64,000 bases of DNA from Cytobacillus sp. IB215665. GTDB taxonomy: Bacteria; Bacillota; Bacilli; Bacillales; SM2101. Below the pieces are notes generated by a model. It did not search any database. It saw nothing but the letters and a program-made list of their open reading frames with translations, and was not told the DNA's origin. The position numbers were made by a program, and so were the translations under genes. The stretch is from the NCBI RefSeq assembly GCF_033963835.1, contig NZ_JAXBME010000004.1, forward strand, positions 310,001-374,000, written 5' to 3'. This document shows, piece by piece, positions 38,239 through 47,557 of this stretch (position 1 is the stretch's first letter; every line of letters begins with the position of its first letter).

Positions 38239-39159
38239 TTGAATGGTATACTATTACTAAATAAACCAAAGGGATTAACATCCCATGATTGTGTATTTAA
38301 ATTAAGAAAGATGTTAAAAACAAAAAAAATAGGCCATACAGGCACTTTGGACCCGGATGTAACCGGTGTTTTGCCACTATGTGTTGGTCAAGCAACTAAA
38401 GTTGTTGAGTTTCTCACAGCCGAAAATAAAGTGTATGAAGGCGAGGTTACTCTCGGCTTTTCTACAACTACTGAAGACGCTTCTGGGGAGATTGTAGCAG
38501 AAAAAAATGTAGATCGAGAGATAAGTCGTCAAGAAGTTTTGCAAGTGTTTGACCAGTTAACTGGGCAAATCGAACAGACTCCACCTATGTACTCAGCAGT
38601 AAAAGTAAATGGCAAAAGGTTATATGAGTATGCTCGTCAAGGAATTGAGGTAGAGCGGCCTACAAGGACGATAACAATCCACGAGCTGTCTTTATTAGAT
38701 GACCGAGAGCTATTTACTAATGATACAGTTTCTTTTCGATTTAGAATTTCATGTAGCAAAGGTACATACGTCCGTACAGTAGCAGTCATGATTGGTGAAC
38801 TGTTAGGCTTTCCGGCTCATATGTCCAACCTTATTCGAACAGAGTCGGGCAACTTTTCACTACAACAATGCTTATCTTTTGATGAAATCGAGCAGTTGGT
38901 CAATGATGGTGAAATGAAGAAGAAATTATTATCGCTAGAAAGCGCACTTACTCATTTGCCGAAATTACAAATAAATGATAAAGTAGCAGAGAAAGTGAAG
39001 AATGGTGCAGTTTTGCCTATGGCAGAAGAACTATCATATATAGATGTTAATGTGCCTTTTTGTATGATGGATCGTTTTAATCATTGTTTAGCATTATATA
39101 TAAAACATCCAGAAAAAATGCATTTGATGAAGCCAAAAAAAGTTTTAGTTACGGTATAG
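38239..39159 (+). CDS. truB: tRNA pseudouridine55 synthase TruB
   Basis: Makes pseudouridine 55 in the tRNA T-loop. The catalytic Asp38 lies in KIGHTGTLDPDVTGVLP; the later KVNGKRLYEYAR and SKGTYVRT motifs are present. TTG 38239 (MNGILLLNKPKGLTSHDC) has AAGAGGTGA 6-7 nt upstream and matches the family start. GTG 38230 in frame overlaps the ribosome-binding site. Length is 306 residues. Confidence 0.96.
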   Translation: MNGILLLNKPKGLTSHDCVFKLRKMLKTKKIGHTGTLDPDVTGVLPLCVGQATKVVEFLTAENKVYEGEVTLGFSTTTEDASGEIVAEKNVDREISRQEVLQVFDQLTGQIEQTPPMYSAVKVNGKRLYEYARQGIEVERPTRTITIHELSLLDDRELFTNDTVSFRFRISCSKGTYVRTVAVMIGELLGFPAHMSNLIRTESGNFSLQQCLSFDEIEQLVNDGEMKKKLLSLESALTHLPKLQINDKVAEKVKNGAVLPMAEELSYIDVNVPFCMMDRFNHCLALYIKHPEKMHLMKPKKVLVTV

Positions 39160-39191
39160 CTTTAATGTGCGATCATATTTCCTATTTCTAC

Positions 39192-39353
39192 AAGGCTGCC
39201 TTCGTATAGCTAGTTGTTAAGAGTACCTAGAAATAAACCACGATATAGTTAAATTTCGTGGGATCTTTTCTTCATTAAAGCGATGACTGTTGCGTAAAAC
39301 GACATCTTTATCAATTTAGGAATGATAGCAACAAAGCTTTTGAAAAGAGCTTT
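39192..39353 (+). repeat. Dispersed intergenic repeat between truB and ribF
   Basis: The left end AAGGCTGCCTTCGTATAGCT is mirrored by a right end TAGCAACAAAGCTTTTGAAA then AGAGCTTT. The right end is the complement of the family left end (AAAGCTCTTTTC-AAAGC-TTTGTTGCTA). This copy therefore shows the long inverted-repeat nature of the element most clearly. Confidence 0.65.
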
Positions 39354-39401
39354 CTACAAAAAGGTAACAAACGAGTAAGAATAAGAAAAGGTGAGCAATA
39401 A

Positions 39402-40370
39402 ATGAAAGTTATAAATATATCTCATCCTCATCAAATGAAAAAGGAATCAATCCCAGAAACAGTTTTGGCATTAGGCTTTTTTGACGGAGTGCACTTAGGT
39501 CATCAAAAAGTGATAACAACTGCGAAAGAAATTGCTAATCGACTCGGTATGAAAAGCGCAGTTATGACTTTTTTTCCTCATCCTTCGGTTGTCTTGGCAA
39601 GTAAAGAAAAACATGTTGAATATATTACTACACAAGCAGCTAAAGAACAATATATTGCCAAATTGGGTGTAGACATGCTGTATGTTGTGAAATTTACAAG
39701 CGAGTTTGCAAATTTATTACCTCAGCAATTCGTTGACGATTATATTATTAATTTGCATGCTAAGCACGTAGTTGCTGGCTTTGATTTCACTTATGGTAAA
39801 TTAGGTAAGGGTACGATGGAAACGTTGCCGTTTCATTCAAGAAATCAATTCGATCAAACGACCGTTGATAAATTGACTGAAGGGAATGAGAAGATCAGTT
39901 CTACATCTATACGTAGGATGATAAAGAACGGTAATATGAAATCACTTCCTAGCTTTTTAGGCCGCAATTATCATGTATCTGGTATCGTGATTGATGGGGA
40001 TAAAAGAGGAAGAACGATTGGCTTTCCAACTGCTAATGTCAAACTAGAAGAGAATCATATATATCCAGCTGTAGGAGTTTATGCTGTTCGAATCAAAGTG
40101 AAATCAACGTGGTATCAGGGTGTATGTAATGTAGGTTTTAAACCAACATTTAATAAGAAAGAAGACCTGAACCCTTCTGTAGAAGTTCATATTTTTCATT
40201 TCGATGAAATGATATACGGTGAACAAGTCGTAATAGAATGGCATGACAGAATTCGTAACGAGCAAAAATTTTCAAGCATTGAAGACTTAGTACAGCAAAT
40301 TGAAGTAGATAAACAAGAAGCAATCAAGTACTTTGAAAAAAATAAGGAACAGACTTGCTTTTTGTCATAA
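39402..40370 (+). CDS. ribF: Bifunctional riboflavin kinase / FMN adenylyltransferase
   Basis: Makes FMN and FAD from riboflavin. The N-terminal nucleotidyltransferase has ALGFFDGVHLGHQKVI and ISSTSIRRMI; the C-terminal kinase domain has GRTIGFPTANV and GVYAVRI. The 322 residues match RibF/RibC of Bacillus. ATG follows AAAAGGTGA. It lies between truB and rpsO, the conserved order. No FMN riboswitch is visible upstream. Confidence 0.97.
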   Translation: MKVINISHPHQMKKESIPETVLALGFFDGVHLGHQKVITTAKEIANRLGMKSAVMTFFPHPSVVLASKEKHVEYITTQAAKEQYIAKLGVDMLYVVKFTSEFANLLPQQFVDDYIINLHAKHVVAGFDFTYGKLGKGTMETLPFHSRNQFDQTTVDKLTEGNEKISSTSIRRMIKNGNMKSLPSFLGRNYHVSGIVIDGDKRGRTIGFPTANVKLEENHIYPAVGVYAVRIKVKSTWYQGVCNVGFKPTFNKKEDLNPSVEVHIFHFDEMIYGEQVVIEWHDRIRNEQKFSSIEDLVQQIEVDKQEAIKYFEKNKEQTCFLS

Positions 40371-40475
40371 AAAGGTGTAACCTATTATACGTATTATGAA
40401 AAGAACCGTTGCTTGGCAATACGATTCACCAACGTTTGCTCGGTAACTGGGGATTATTTTGAGGAGGTGAAATGG
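40371..40475 (+). promoter_or_regulatory. Probable rpsO (S15) mRNA leader
   Basis: The 105-nt leader contains GAACCGTTGCTTGGCAATAC, ACCAACGTTTGCTCGGTAAC and a GGGGATTATTT stretch before GAGGAGGTG. This resembles Bacillus/Geobacillus S15 leaders, which fold into a multi-helix structure bound by S15. The match is from memory, so moderate confidence. Confidence 0.5.
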
Positions 40476-40745
40476 ATGGCTATCACACAAGAACGTAAAA
40501 ATGAACTAATTGGTCAATACAAGACTCATGAAAGTGATACTGGTTCTCCAGAAGTTCAAATTGCTGTCCTAACTGAGGAAATTAATAATTTGAACGATCA
40601 TTTACGTGTTCACAAAAAAGATCATCATTCACGTAGAGGTCTATTAAAAATGGTAGGTAAACGCCGTAACCTATTAAATTACTTACGTAATAAAGATGTT
40701 ACACGTTACCGCGAACTAATTAATAAACTTGGCTTACGTCGATAA
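40476..40745 (+). CDS. rpsO: 30S ribosomal protein S15
   Basis: Binds 16S rRNA central domain early in assembly. The 89 residues contain the signature [20 protein letters not shown] and the [20 protein letters not shown] segment. I start at ATG 40476 ([12 protein letters not shown]) after GAGGAGGTG; the longer open frame from 40413 is leader. A strong terminator follows. Confidence 0.98.
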   Translation: MAITQERKNELIGQYKTHESDTGSPEVQIAVLTEEINNLNDHLRVHKKDHHSRRGLLKMVGKRRNLLNYLRNKDVTRYRELINKLGLRR

Positions 40746-40753
40746 TCAACAGA

Positions 40754-40779
40754 AAGCGGGAGAGGATTCCCGCTTTTTT
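40754..40779 (+). terminator. Rho-independent terminator after rpsO
   Basis: AAGCGGGA and TCCCGCTT pair perfectly around a 6-nt loop, followed by Ts. Confidence 0.85.
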
Positions 40780-40860
40780 GTTAGCAAAAAATATACATAA
40801 AACTTGTAAAATAAAGTTCATACTAAAGTAACGATATAAACAATAGAGAGGGGCATGATT

Positions 40861-42975
40861 ATGGGACAAGATAAGCAAATCTTTTCTACGGAATGGGCCG
40901 GTAGGAAGCTAACCGTAGAAGTAGGTCAATTAGCGAAACAAGCCAATGGTGCAGTGTTGGTACGTTATGGAGATACAGTTGTTCTTAGTACTGCTACTGC
41001 TTCGAAAGAACCTAAAAAAGTTGACTTCTTTCCTCTAACAGTCAATTATGAAGAGCGATTATATGCTGTTGGGAAAATTCCAGGAGGCTTTATTAAAAGA
41101 GAAGGGAGACCAAGTGAAAAGGCGATATTAGCTAGTCGACTAATCGATAGACCAATTCGCCCATTATTCCCTGATGGATTTAGAAATGAAGTCCAAGTGG
41201 TAAGTATGGTCATGAGTGTGGATCAAGATTGTTCATCTGAGCAAGCAGCTATGTTCGGGTCTTCGTTGGCGTTATCAGTATCTGATATTCCGTTTGGCGG
41301 TCCTATCGCTGGTGTTGTTGTTGGTAGAATTGATGGTGAGTTTATCATTAATCCATCGGTTTCACAAATGGAGGAAAGCGATATTCATTTAGTAGTCGCT
41401 GGTACACAAGATGCTGTAAACATGGTTGAAGCTGGTGCAGAAGAAGTTCCAGAAGAAACGATGCTTGAAGCAATTATGTTTGGACATGAAGAGATTAAAA
41501 GGCTTATTTCATTCCAACAACAAATTGTTCAGGAAATTGGAAAAGACAAAATGGAAGTAACACTTTATGAAGTTGATGAAGTTCTTGAGAATGAAATTAG
41601 AGCATTTGCAGAGGAAGATATTAATAAGGCAGTGCAAGTCTTTGAAAAAAAAGCTAGAGAGCAAGCAATCAATCAAGTTAAAGCATCTGTAATAGAAAAA
41701 TATGAAGAGCAAGATGCAAGTGAAGACACTTTAAAGCAAGTAAATGAAATTTTAGCTAAATTAGTAAAAAAAGAAGTTCGTCGCCTCATTACAGTAGAGA
41801 AGGTTAGACCTGATGGACGTAAAGGTGATGAAATACGACCTCTTTCATCAACTATTGGAATTTTACCAAGAACTCATGGATCAGGTTTATTTACACGTGG
41901 GCAAACCCAAGCATTGAGTATTTGTACATTAGGAGCTTTAGGGGATGTACAAATTTTAGATGGACTTGGCATTGAAGAGTCGAAAAGATTTATGCATCAT
42001 TATAACTTTCCTTCTTTTAGTGTTGGGGAAACGGGCCCAATGCGTGGACCAGGGCGTCGTGAAATTGGTCATGGTGCCTTAGGTGAACGTGCACTTGAAC
42101 AAGTCATCCCATCTGAGAAAGAGTTTCCTTATACAATTAGACTCGTATCTGAAGTGTTAGAGTCTAACGGTTCAACGTCACAAGCTAGTATATGTGCAAG
42201 TACATTAGCTATGATGGATGCTGGTGTACCAATTAAGGCACCTGTAGCGGGTATCGCAATGGGACTAGTAAAAACGGATGAGCATTATACAGTATTAACA
42301 GATATTCAAGGTATGGAAGATCATCTAGGTGACATGGACTTCAAAGTAGCTGGTACTGAAAAAGGCGTAACAGCTTTACAAATGGATATTAAGATTGAAG
42401 GTCTGTCACGTGAAATTTTAGAAGAAGCATTGCTACAGGCTAAAAAAGGTCGGATAGAAATATTAAATAGTATGCTTGCAACAATTAGCGAGCCACGCCA
42501 AATTCTGTCTGAGTATGCACCAAAAATATTAACTATGTCGATTAATCCAGATAAAATACGAGATGTGATTGGCCCAAGTGGTAAGCAAATTAATAAAATT
42601 ATTGAAGAGACCGGGGTAAAAATCGATATCGAGCAAGATGGAACCGTCTTTATTTCTCATATGGATGAAGAAATGAACCAAAAGGCGAAGAAAATTATTG
42701 AAGATATCGTTCGTGAAGTTGAAGTCGGCCAACTTTATCTAGGTAAAGTGAAAAGAATTGAAAAATTTGGTGCTTTTGTTGAGTTATTTAGTGGAAAAGA
42801 TGGACTTGTTCATATATCAGCACTTGCTGAAGAACGTGTTGGCAAAGTAGAGGATGTTGTCAAAATTGGCGATGAAATTTTAGTGAAAGTAATAGAAATT
42901 GATAAGCAAGGAAGAGTCAACTTATCAAGAAAAGCAGTTTTACGAGAGCAAAAGGAACAAGAACAAAAATCTTAA
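40861..42975 (+). CDS. pnp: Polyribonucleotide nucleotidyltransferase (PNPase)
   Basis: 3'-to-5' phosphorolytic exoribonuclease. Two RNase PH-like domains (first with [20 protein letters not shown]; second with [13 protein letters not shown]) flank a helical domain. A KH domain ([20 protein letters not shown]) and an S1 domain ([20 protein letters not shown]) complete it. ATG 40861 lies 7-8 nt after AGAGAGGGG and matches the family start (MGQDKQIF). An ATG at 40855 is too close to that site. Length is 704 residues. Confidence 0.97.
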   Translation: MGQDKQIFSTEWAGRKLTVEVGQLAKQANGAVLVRYGDTVVLSTATASKEPKKVDFFPLTVNYEERLYAVGKIPGGFIKREGRPSEKAILASRLIDRPIRPLFPDGFRNEVQVVSMVMSVDQDCSSEQAAMFGSSLALSVSDIPFGGPIAGVVVGRIDGEFIINPSVSQMEESDIHLVVAGTQDAVNMVEAGAEEVPEETMLEAIMFGHEEIKRLISFQQQIVQEIGKDKMEVTLYEVDEVLENEIRAFAEEDINKAVQVFEKKAREQAINQVKASVIEKYEEQDASEDTLKQVNEILAKLVKKEVRRLITVEKVRPDGRKGDEIRPLSSTIGILPRTHGSGLFTRGQTQALSICTLGALGDVQILDGLGIEESKRFMHHYNFPSFSVGETGPMRGPGRREIGHGALGERALEQVIPSEKEFPYTIRLVSEVLESNGSTSQASICASTLAMMDAGVPIKAPVAGIAMGLVKTDEHYTVLTDIQGMEDHLGDMDFKVAGTEKGVTALQMDIKIEGLSREILEEALLQAKKGRIEILNSMLATISEPRQILSEYAPKILTMSINPDKIRDVIGPSGKQINKIIEETGVKIDIEQDGTVFISHMDEEMNQKAKKIIEDIVREVEVGQLYLGKVKRIEKFGAFVELFSGKDGLVHISALAEERVGKVEDVVKIGDEILVKVIEIDKQGRVNLSRKAVLREQKEQEQKS

Positions 42976-43035
42976 ACTCTTTTCGAAAACTTTGCTGTAC
43001 TTTTTTAAAAATGGACAGCAAGGTGAGAGTTTATT
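42974..43035 (+). repeat. Hairpin form of the dispersed repeat at the pnp stop codon
   Basis: AAACTCTTTTCGAAAACTTT then GCTGT begins inside the pnp TAA. It is mirrored by ACAGCAAGG...AGAGTTT within 60 nt, so it can fold as a long hairpin. It may serve as pnp's transcript end. Confidence 0.55.
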
Positions 43036-43468
43036 CGAGCCATCAAATTATAAAAAGTAGCAAAGGTGTCACAAACGTTAGAGTTTAGGTGTATATCTCT
43101 AGTACGAAAAGCAACATGCTGTGGGTACGCAGCAAAATTTTAGAATTTTTTCCATTATGTATAGCTTAGACAGCTCGGCAATGAAGCCGAGTTTTTCTTA
43201 AGGCTTTCTTTTAGCAACTTTTTTTACATACATGCAAAGCAAAACGAAGTTATATGTAAATCTTAATGTTTTTAAAAGAGAAAATGGCATGAAAATCTAA
43301 TTGTAGTCGTATTTATTTGTTAGAATGTATGTTTAAAGAATCCTATAGAAGGAAGAAGAGTTAAGCTTGTTAACAACACATCATCTGCATTTTGAATAGC
43401 ATCTTCACTGTTAGTTGTTCTACCTTGTCCTCATTATACATATTTTTTAGTATAAAGGGGGAAAACTA
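43036..43468 (+). other. pnp-ylxY intergenic region
   Basis: A+T-rich, no convincing ORF. It contains one clear terminator (43172-43196). A weak repeat-like stretch (AAGGCTTTCTTTTAGCAACT at about 43200) follows. No strong ylxY promoter is obvious. Confidence 0.4.
43172..43196 (+). terminator. Rho-independent terminator downstream of pnp
   Basis: AGCTCGGC pairs with GCCGAGTT around AATGAA, followed by T5. It is about 200 nt after the pnp stop. Confidence 0.75.
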
Positions 43469-44428
43469 ATGAGAAAGTTATCAGTGCAGATTCTTGCTTT
43501 TATAACAATATTAATTATTACTATTGGTGCAGTCCAAAATCCATTCACATCAAGCTACGTGAAAGGGTTAAAAAATAGTACGATGACTGTAGCAAAGCAA
43601 ATGGATTCACTTTACATAGAAATAAAGGAGAAAGCTCCTCAATATAAGATTCCTGCACAAAATGCTGAGGTTCATAAAGTGTGGAAAGCAACACCTGGGT
43701 ATAATGGTTTACAAGTTGATATAGAGGCTTCTTATGAGAATATGAAAAAAGAGGGTAATTTTGATGAGAAGAAGCTTGTACTTCAACAAGTTCAGCCTAA
43801 CATCCACTTATCGGATTTACCTCCTTCGCCAATATATAGAGGACATCCAGATAAACCGATGGTTGCTTTCCTAATCAATGTTGCTTGGGGAACAGAGTAC
43901 ATCCCATCAATGTTAGAAATATTAAATAAACATAAAGTAAAAGCTACTTTTTTTCTAGAAGGTCGTTGGGTAAAAGAGAACCCTGACCTTGCAAAAATGA
44001 TAGTGGACGCTGGTTTTGAGGTTGGAAATCATTCGTACTCACATCCAAATTTAAGATTGATGGGTTCGGATGAAATCCGCGATCAATTAGTTAAGACAAA
44101 CGACATCATTCAGGCAACGACAAATAAATCCTCAACTTTGTTTGCCCCACCTAGTGGAAGCATTCGAGATGAAGTTGTAGAAATTGCATCAGAGCTAAAT
44201 ATGGGGACGATTATGTGGAGTGTTGACACAATAGATTGGCAACGCCCAGAGCCTCATGTAATAGTAGACCGCGTAATAACTAAAGTACATAAAGGTGCAA
44301 TGATCTTAATGCATCCAACTTCTTCAACAACCCAAGCACTTGAAACATTAATACTTTCAATTAAGCAAAAAGAACTACAAATAGTTGATGTTACTACATT
44401 ACTAAGTGAAGAACGAATCTTACGCTGA
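43469..44428 (+). CDS. ylxY: Polysaccharide deacetylase-like protein YlxY, probably catalytically altered
   Basis: NodB-homology protein of 319 residues with an N-terminal hydrophobic segment (about 7-24) that could be a signal or anchor. The zinc-ligand motif H188-S-Y-S-H192 is intact. The usual first motif, TFDDG, is replaced by LINVAWG (Asn137), so the catalytic-base and metal-binding Asp residues are missing. To my knowledge this is typical of the YlxY group. Position between pnp and mlpA matches B. subtilis. Role unknown; deacetylase activity is doubtful. Confidence 0.9.
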   Translation: MRKLSVQILAFITILIITIGAVQNPFTSSYVKGLKNSTMTVAKQMDSLYIEIKEKAPQYKIPAQNAEVHKVWKATPGYNGLQVDIEASYENMKKEGNFDEKKLVLQQVQPNIHLSDLPPSPIYRGHPDKPMVAFLINVAWGTEYIPSMLEILNKHKVKATFFLEGRWVKENPDLAKMIVDAGFEVGNHSYSHPNLRLMGSDEIRDQLVKTNDIIQATTNKSSTLFAPPSGSIRDEVVEIASELNMGTIMWSVDTIDWQRPEPHVIVDRVITKVHKGAMILMHPTSSTTQALETLILSIKQKELQIVDVTTLLSEERILR

Positions 44429-44511
44429 AGGTACGTTCGCTTAATGACACCTTATTGTACATTAATAGGTGAGAATTTAGTTAATAATGCAGTAACTAAG
44501 GAGGAACGAAG

Positions 44512-45747
44512 TTGATTAAGAAATATACATGCCAAAATGGTGCAAGAATTGTGTTAGAAAATATACCTTCTGTTCGTTCAGTTGCAATTGGTATTTGGAT
44601 TAAAACTGGATCACGTAATGAAAATGAACAGAATAATGGAATTTCACATTTTTTAGAGCATATGTTCTTTAAAGGAACAACTAATCGTTCCGCTAAAGAG
44701 ATTGCAGAATCATTTGATAGTATCGGTGGACAAGTAAATGCGTTCACGTCTAAAGAATATACTTGTTACTATGCAAAAGTACTTGATGAGCATGCAACAT
44801 ACGCTTTGGATATACTGTCGGACATGTTTTTTAATTCTGTTTTTGATGAGGAAGAGCTACAGAAGGAAAAGAATGTTGTGCTTGAAGAAATTAAAATGTA
44901 CGAAGACACTCCTGACGACATTGTACACGATTTATTAAGTAAAGCTACCTTTGGTCAGCATTCATTAGGCTATCCAATTTTGGGTACAGAAGAGACGCTT
45001 GAAACATTCACTGGAGAAGCTTTACGAGATTATATGAAGAATACATATACACCTGAAAATGTCGTGATTTCAGTTGCTGGTAACATTAATGAGAGCTTTA
45101 TTAAAGATGTTGAGCAACAATTTGGATCATATGAATCGGAAGTATCGGTTGATGAATTAACGACGCCATCTTTCCATACTGACAAATTAGTACGCAAAAA
45201 AGAAACAGAACAGGCTCATCTATGTATGGGATTTAATGGGTTACCTGTAGGGCATAAGGATATTTATAGCCTTATCGTGTTAAATAATATCTTAGGTGGA
45301 AGTATGAGTAGCCGCTTATTCCAAGAGGTTAGAGAGAAAAGAGGATTAGCATATTCTATATTTTCTTATCATTCCTCTTATCAAGATAATGGTATGGTAA
45401 CGATTTATGGCGGAACTGGAAAACATCAACTTGAAACATTATTTGAAACAGTCCAAGAAACGTTATTAGACTTAAAAAATGACGGCATTAGTACAAAAGA
45501 GTTAAAAAATAATAAGGAACAAATGAAAGGAAATTTAACATTAAGTCTTGAAAGTACAAATAGTCGAATGAGTAGAAATGGTAAAAACGAACTGTTGTTA
45601 AAACGTCATCGGTCATTAGATGAAGTACTATTAGATATTGATTCAGTTAGTGAAGAGAGTGTCAATCGTTTAGCAAGAGAACTTTTTACAGAACAGTTCT
45701 CAACAGCTCTCATTAGTCCTGACGGTATATTGCCGGTAGGCAAATAA
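44512..45747 (+). CDS. mlpA: M16 family zinc protease MlpA (YmxG)
   Basis: Pitrilysin-type metalloprotease related to mitochondrial processing peptidase beta. The inverted zinc motif HFLEH is at residues 46-50, with the downstream Glu in KEKNVVLEEIKMYEDTPDD. The C-terminal inactive M16 half is also present (411 residues). Start is TTG 44512 with AAGGAGG upstream. In B. subtilis the protein is reported to influence protease gene expression. Confidence 0.95.
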   Translation: MIKKYTCQNGARIVLENIPSVRSVAIGIWIKTGSRNENEQNNGISHFLEHMFFKGTTNRSAKEIAESFDSIGGQVNAFTSKEYTCYYAKVLDEHATYALDILSDMFFNSVFDEEELQKEKNVVLEEIKMYEDTPDDIVHDLLSKATFGQHSLGYPILGTEETLETFTGEALRDYMKNTYTPENVVISVAGNINESFIKDVEQQFGSYESEVSVDELTTPSFHTDKLVRKKETEQAHLCMGFNGLPVGHKDIYSLIVLNNILGGSMSSRLFQEVREKRGLAYSIFSYHSSYQDNGMVTIYGGTGKHQLETLFETVQETLLDLKNDGISTKELKNNKEQMKGNLTLSLESTNSRMSRNGKNELLLKRHRSLDEVLLDIDSVSEESVNRLARELFTEQFSTALISPDGILPVGK

Positions 45748-45779
45748 GCCATCTTCAACATGATCGTCCAAACGATTTT

Positions 45780-45810
45780 ATGCCTATAGAAACTTGTAGG
45801 CATTTTTTTT
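45780..45810 (+). terminator. Rho-independent terminator after mlpA
   Basis: ATGCCTA pairs with TAGGCAT around a ten-base loop, followed by T8. Confidence 0.8.
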
Positions 45811-45850
45811 ATGGTTATCCCCTACAATGTAGTAGAGAGGAGGATAAAAA

Positions 45851-46102
45851 ATGAGATTAAGTGAATTAAGTGGCAAGGAAATTGTTGATGTCAAAAGAGC
45901 AGAAAGATTAGGAGTGCTAGGCCAAACTGACTTGGAGATCAATGAGCAAACTGGACAGATAAATGCATTAATTATTCCAACATTAAAATGGTTTGGATTT
46001 CGGAAACAAGGTACTGAAGTACGTGTTCCTTGGAAGCATATTAAAAAAATTGGATCTGATATGGTGATTATAGACATACCAGAAACTGAAACAAACGAGT
46101 GA
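45851..46102 (+). CDS. ymxH: PRC-barrel protein YmxH (YlmC/YmxH sporulation family)
   Basis: An 83-residue PRC-barrel protein: MRLSELSGKEIVDVKRAERL, then GVLGQTDLEIN and VPWKHIKKIGSDMVIID. Members are associated with sporulation but have no defined molecular role. ATG follows GAGAGGAGG. Order mlpA-ymxH-dpaA is as in B. subtilis. Confidence 0.92.
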   Translation: MRLSELSGKEIVDVKRAERLGVLGQTDLEINEQTGQINALIIPTLKWFGFRKQGTEVRVPWKHIKKIGSDMVIIDIPETETNE

Positions 46103-46132
46103 ACTGTTAAAAATTAGATCTTAGAGGTTTGG

Positions 46133-46160
46133 ATCAGGTGGAAATGATACTCCACCTGAT
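46133..46160 (+). terminator. Perfect hairpin after ymxH without a T tract
   Basis: ATCAGGTGGA pairs exactly with TCCACCTGAT around AATGATAC. No run of Ts follows, so it may be a weak terminator or a 3'-end stabilising stem. Confidence 0.45.
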
Positions 46161-46319
46161 TGAGTATCTCTATTTGTGAGAATGTGTGTCTAACAATCTT
46201 TTACCCAAGCGATCAATCGGTTGTCTTTAATGCATTATGCTATTTTACATAGATGGTTGATTTAGTACTGAAACAATAATTTGCTGCAACTTCTCTCAAG
46301 ATCATCAGCTACATTTTAG

Positions 46320-46472
46320 GAAGGCTGTGTTCGAATTTTTTGGTGTTTTTTGTTCAAAAAAATAGGTACGTATACAATTAAAGTTTCATAGCAATTTTTT
46401 CTAAAACCAATACGGTCACTTATATTCTCGATTTACGTCTTCAATCGTAATAAAGGTTCCAAAAAGAGCCTT
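46320..46472 (+). repeat. Dispersed intergenic repeat between ymxH and dpaA
   Basis: The left end AAGGCTGTGTTCGAATTTTT and the right end CCAAAAAGAGCCTT give the family's terminal inverted repeat. The interior is diverged and has no ORF. Confidence 0.55.
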
Positions 46473-46510
46473 GTGATAATAACGTAATATCACAATAGAG
46501 GCAATAACAA

Positions 46511-46542
46511 AAGATTAACTGGATTTGGTTAGTCTTTTTTGT
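46511..46542 (+). terminator. Rho-independent terminator upstream of dpaA
   Basis: GATTAACT pairs with GGTTAGTC (two G-U pairs) around GGATTT, followed by T6. It may end the transcript reading from ymxH. Confidence 0.6.
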
Positions 46543-46657
46543 TGTAATCATTCACCTAATGAAATCCCATAACATAAAATGTGAAAGGAACGGGAATATA
46601 TAGGCATTTATCCTACACATTTTGCGCGTAATTTATCATCAAAAGAAGGTGAATTTA

Positions 46658-47557
46658 ATGCTAACAGGCATGAACATCGTTGTTATAGGTGGAGATGCAC
46701 GTCAACTTGAGGTCATACGGAAGCTAACTGAGTTAGATGCAAAGTTATCATTAATAGGGTTTGATCAATTAGACCATGGTTTTACTGGGGCAACTAAAGA
46801 GCAAATTGACGAACTTAAATATGCAGATATAAGTGCCATCGTATTACCTATAGCTGGAACGAACAATGAAGGAAAAATAGAAACAATATTTTCAAATGAA
46901 AAAGTAGTACTAACAAAAGAAATGTTATTACAAACACCAGAGCATTGTGCGATTTATACGGGTATAAGTAACGAGTATTTGGATCAACTTACGACAACAT
47001 CTAATAGAAAACTCGTGCAAATAATGGAAAGAGATGATGTGGCGATATATAACTCAATACCTACAGTTGAAGGTACGATCATGATGGTCATTCAAAATAC
47101 CGATTTTACCATTCATAATTCTAAAGTAGCAGTATTAGGGTTTGGTAGGATTGGCATGAGTGTTGCTCGTTCTTTTCATTCATTAGGAGCTATGGTGAAG
47201 GTTGGTGCAAGGCGATCAGAACATTTAGCTAGAATTTATGAAATGGGAATAGAGCCTTTTCATTTATCGTTATTAAATAAAGAAGTTAGTGATATTGATG
47301 TGTGTATTAATACAATTCCTCACCCTATTGTGACAGCAGGCGTGATTTCTAGAATGCCAGCCCATACATTAATTGTTGATCTGGCGACAAAACCAGGTGG
47401 AACTGATTTTCGTTACGCAGAAAAACGCGGTATTAAAGCGTTTTTAGCTCCTGGCTTACCAGGTATCGTTGCACCAAAAACAGCAGGTCAAATTGTTGCC
47501 AATGTACTGTCTCAATTGTTAATTGAAGACTTACAACAAAGAAAGGTGGACGAATGA
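46658..47557 (+). CDS. dpaA: Dipicolinate synthase subunit A
   Basis: With DpaB, makes dipicolinic acid from a lysine-pathway intermediate in the mother cell for spore heat resistance. The 299 residues include an N-terminal domain (MNIVVIGGDARQLEVIRKL) and a Rossmann NAD(P)-binding motif (VAVLGFGRIGMSVARSF). ATG 46658 follows AAGGTGA; the open frame from 46622 has no family match at its start. Overlaps dpaB by 4 nt. Known as SpoVFA. Confidence 0.96.
   Translation: MLTGMNIVVIGGDARQLEVIRKLTELDAKLSLIGFDQLDHGFTGATKEQIDELKYADISAIVLPIAGTNNEGKIETIFSNEKVVLTKEMLLQTPEHCAIYTGISNEYLDQLTTTSNRKLVQIMERDDVAIYNSIPTVEGTIMMVIQNTDFTIHNSKVAVLGFGRIGMSVARSFHSLGAMVKVGARRSEHLARIYEMGIEPFHLSLLNKEVSDIDVCINTIPHPIVTAGVISRMPAHTLIVDLATKPGGTDFRYAEKRGIKAFLAPGLPGIVAPKTAGQIVANVLSQLLIEDLQQRKVDE

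Larger units (their letters stand above)
46103..46657 (+). other. ymxH-dpaA intergenic region
   Basis: 555 nt without a convincing gene. It holds the hairpin at 46133-46160, a dispersed repeat (46320-46472) and a terminator (46511-46542). A possible sporulation-type -10 (CATAACATA at 46568-46576) lacks a well-spaced -35. Confidence 0.5.

Noticed and set aside
46554-46576. SigK-type promoter for dpaAB
   Set aside because: CATAACATA fits a -10, but the only upstream AC is about 12 nt away instead of the usual 15-16, so I did not annotate it.
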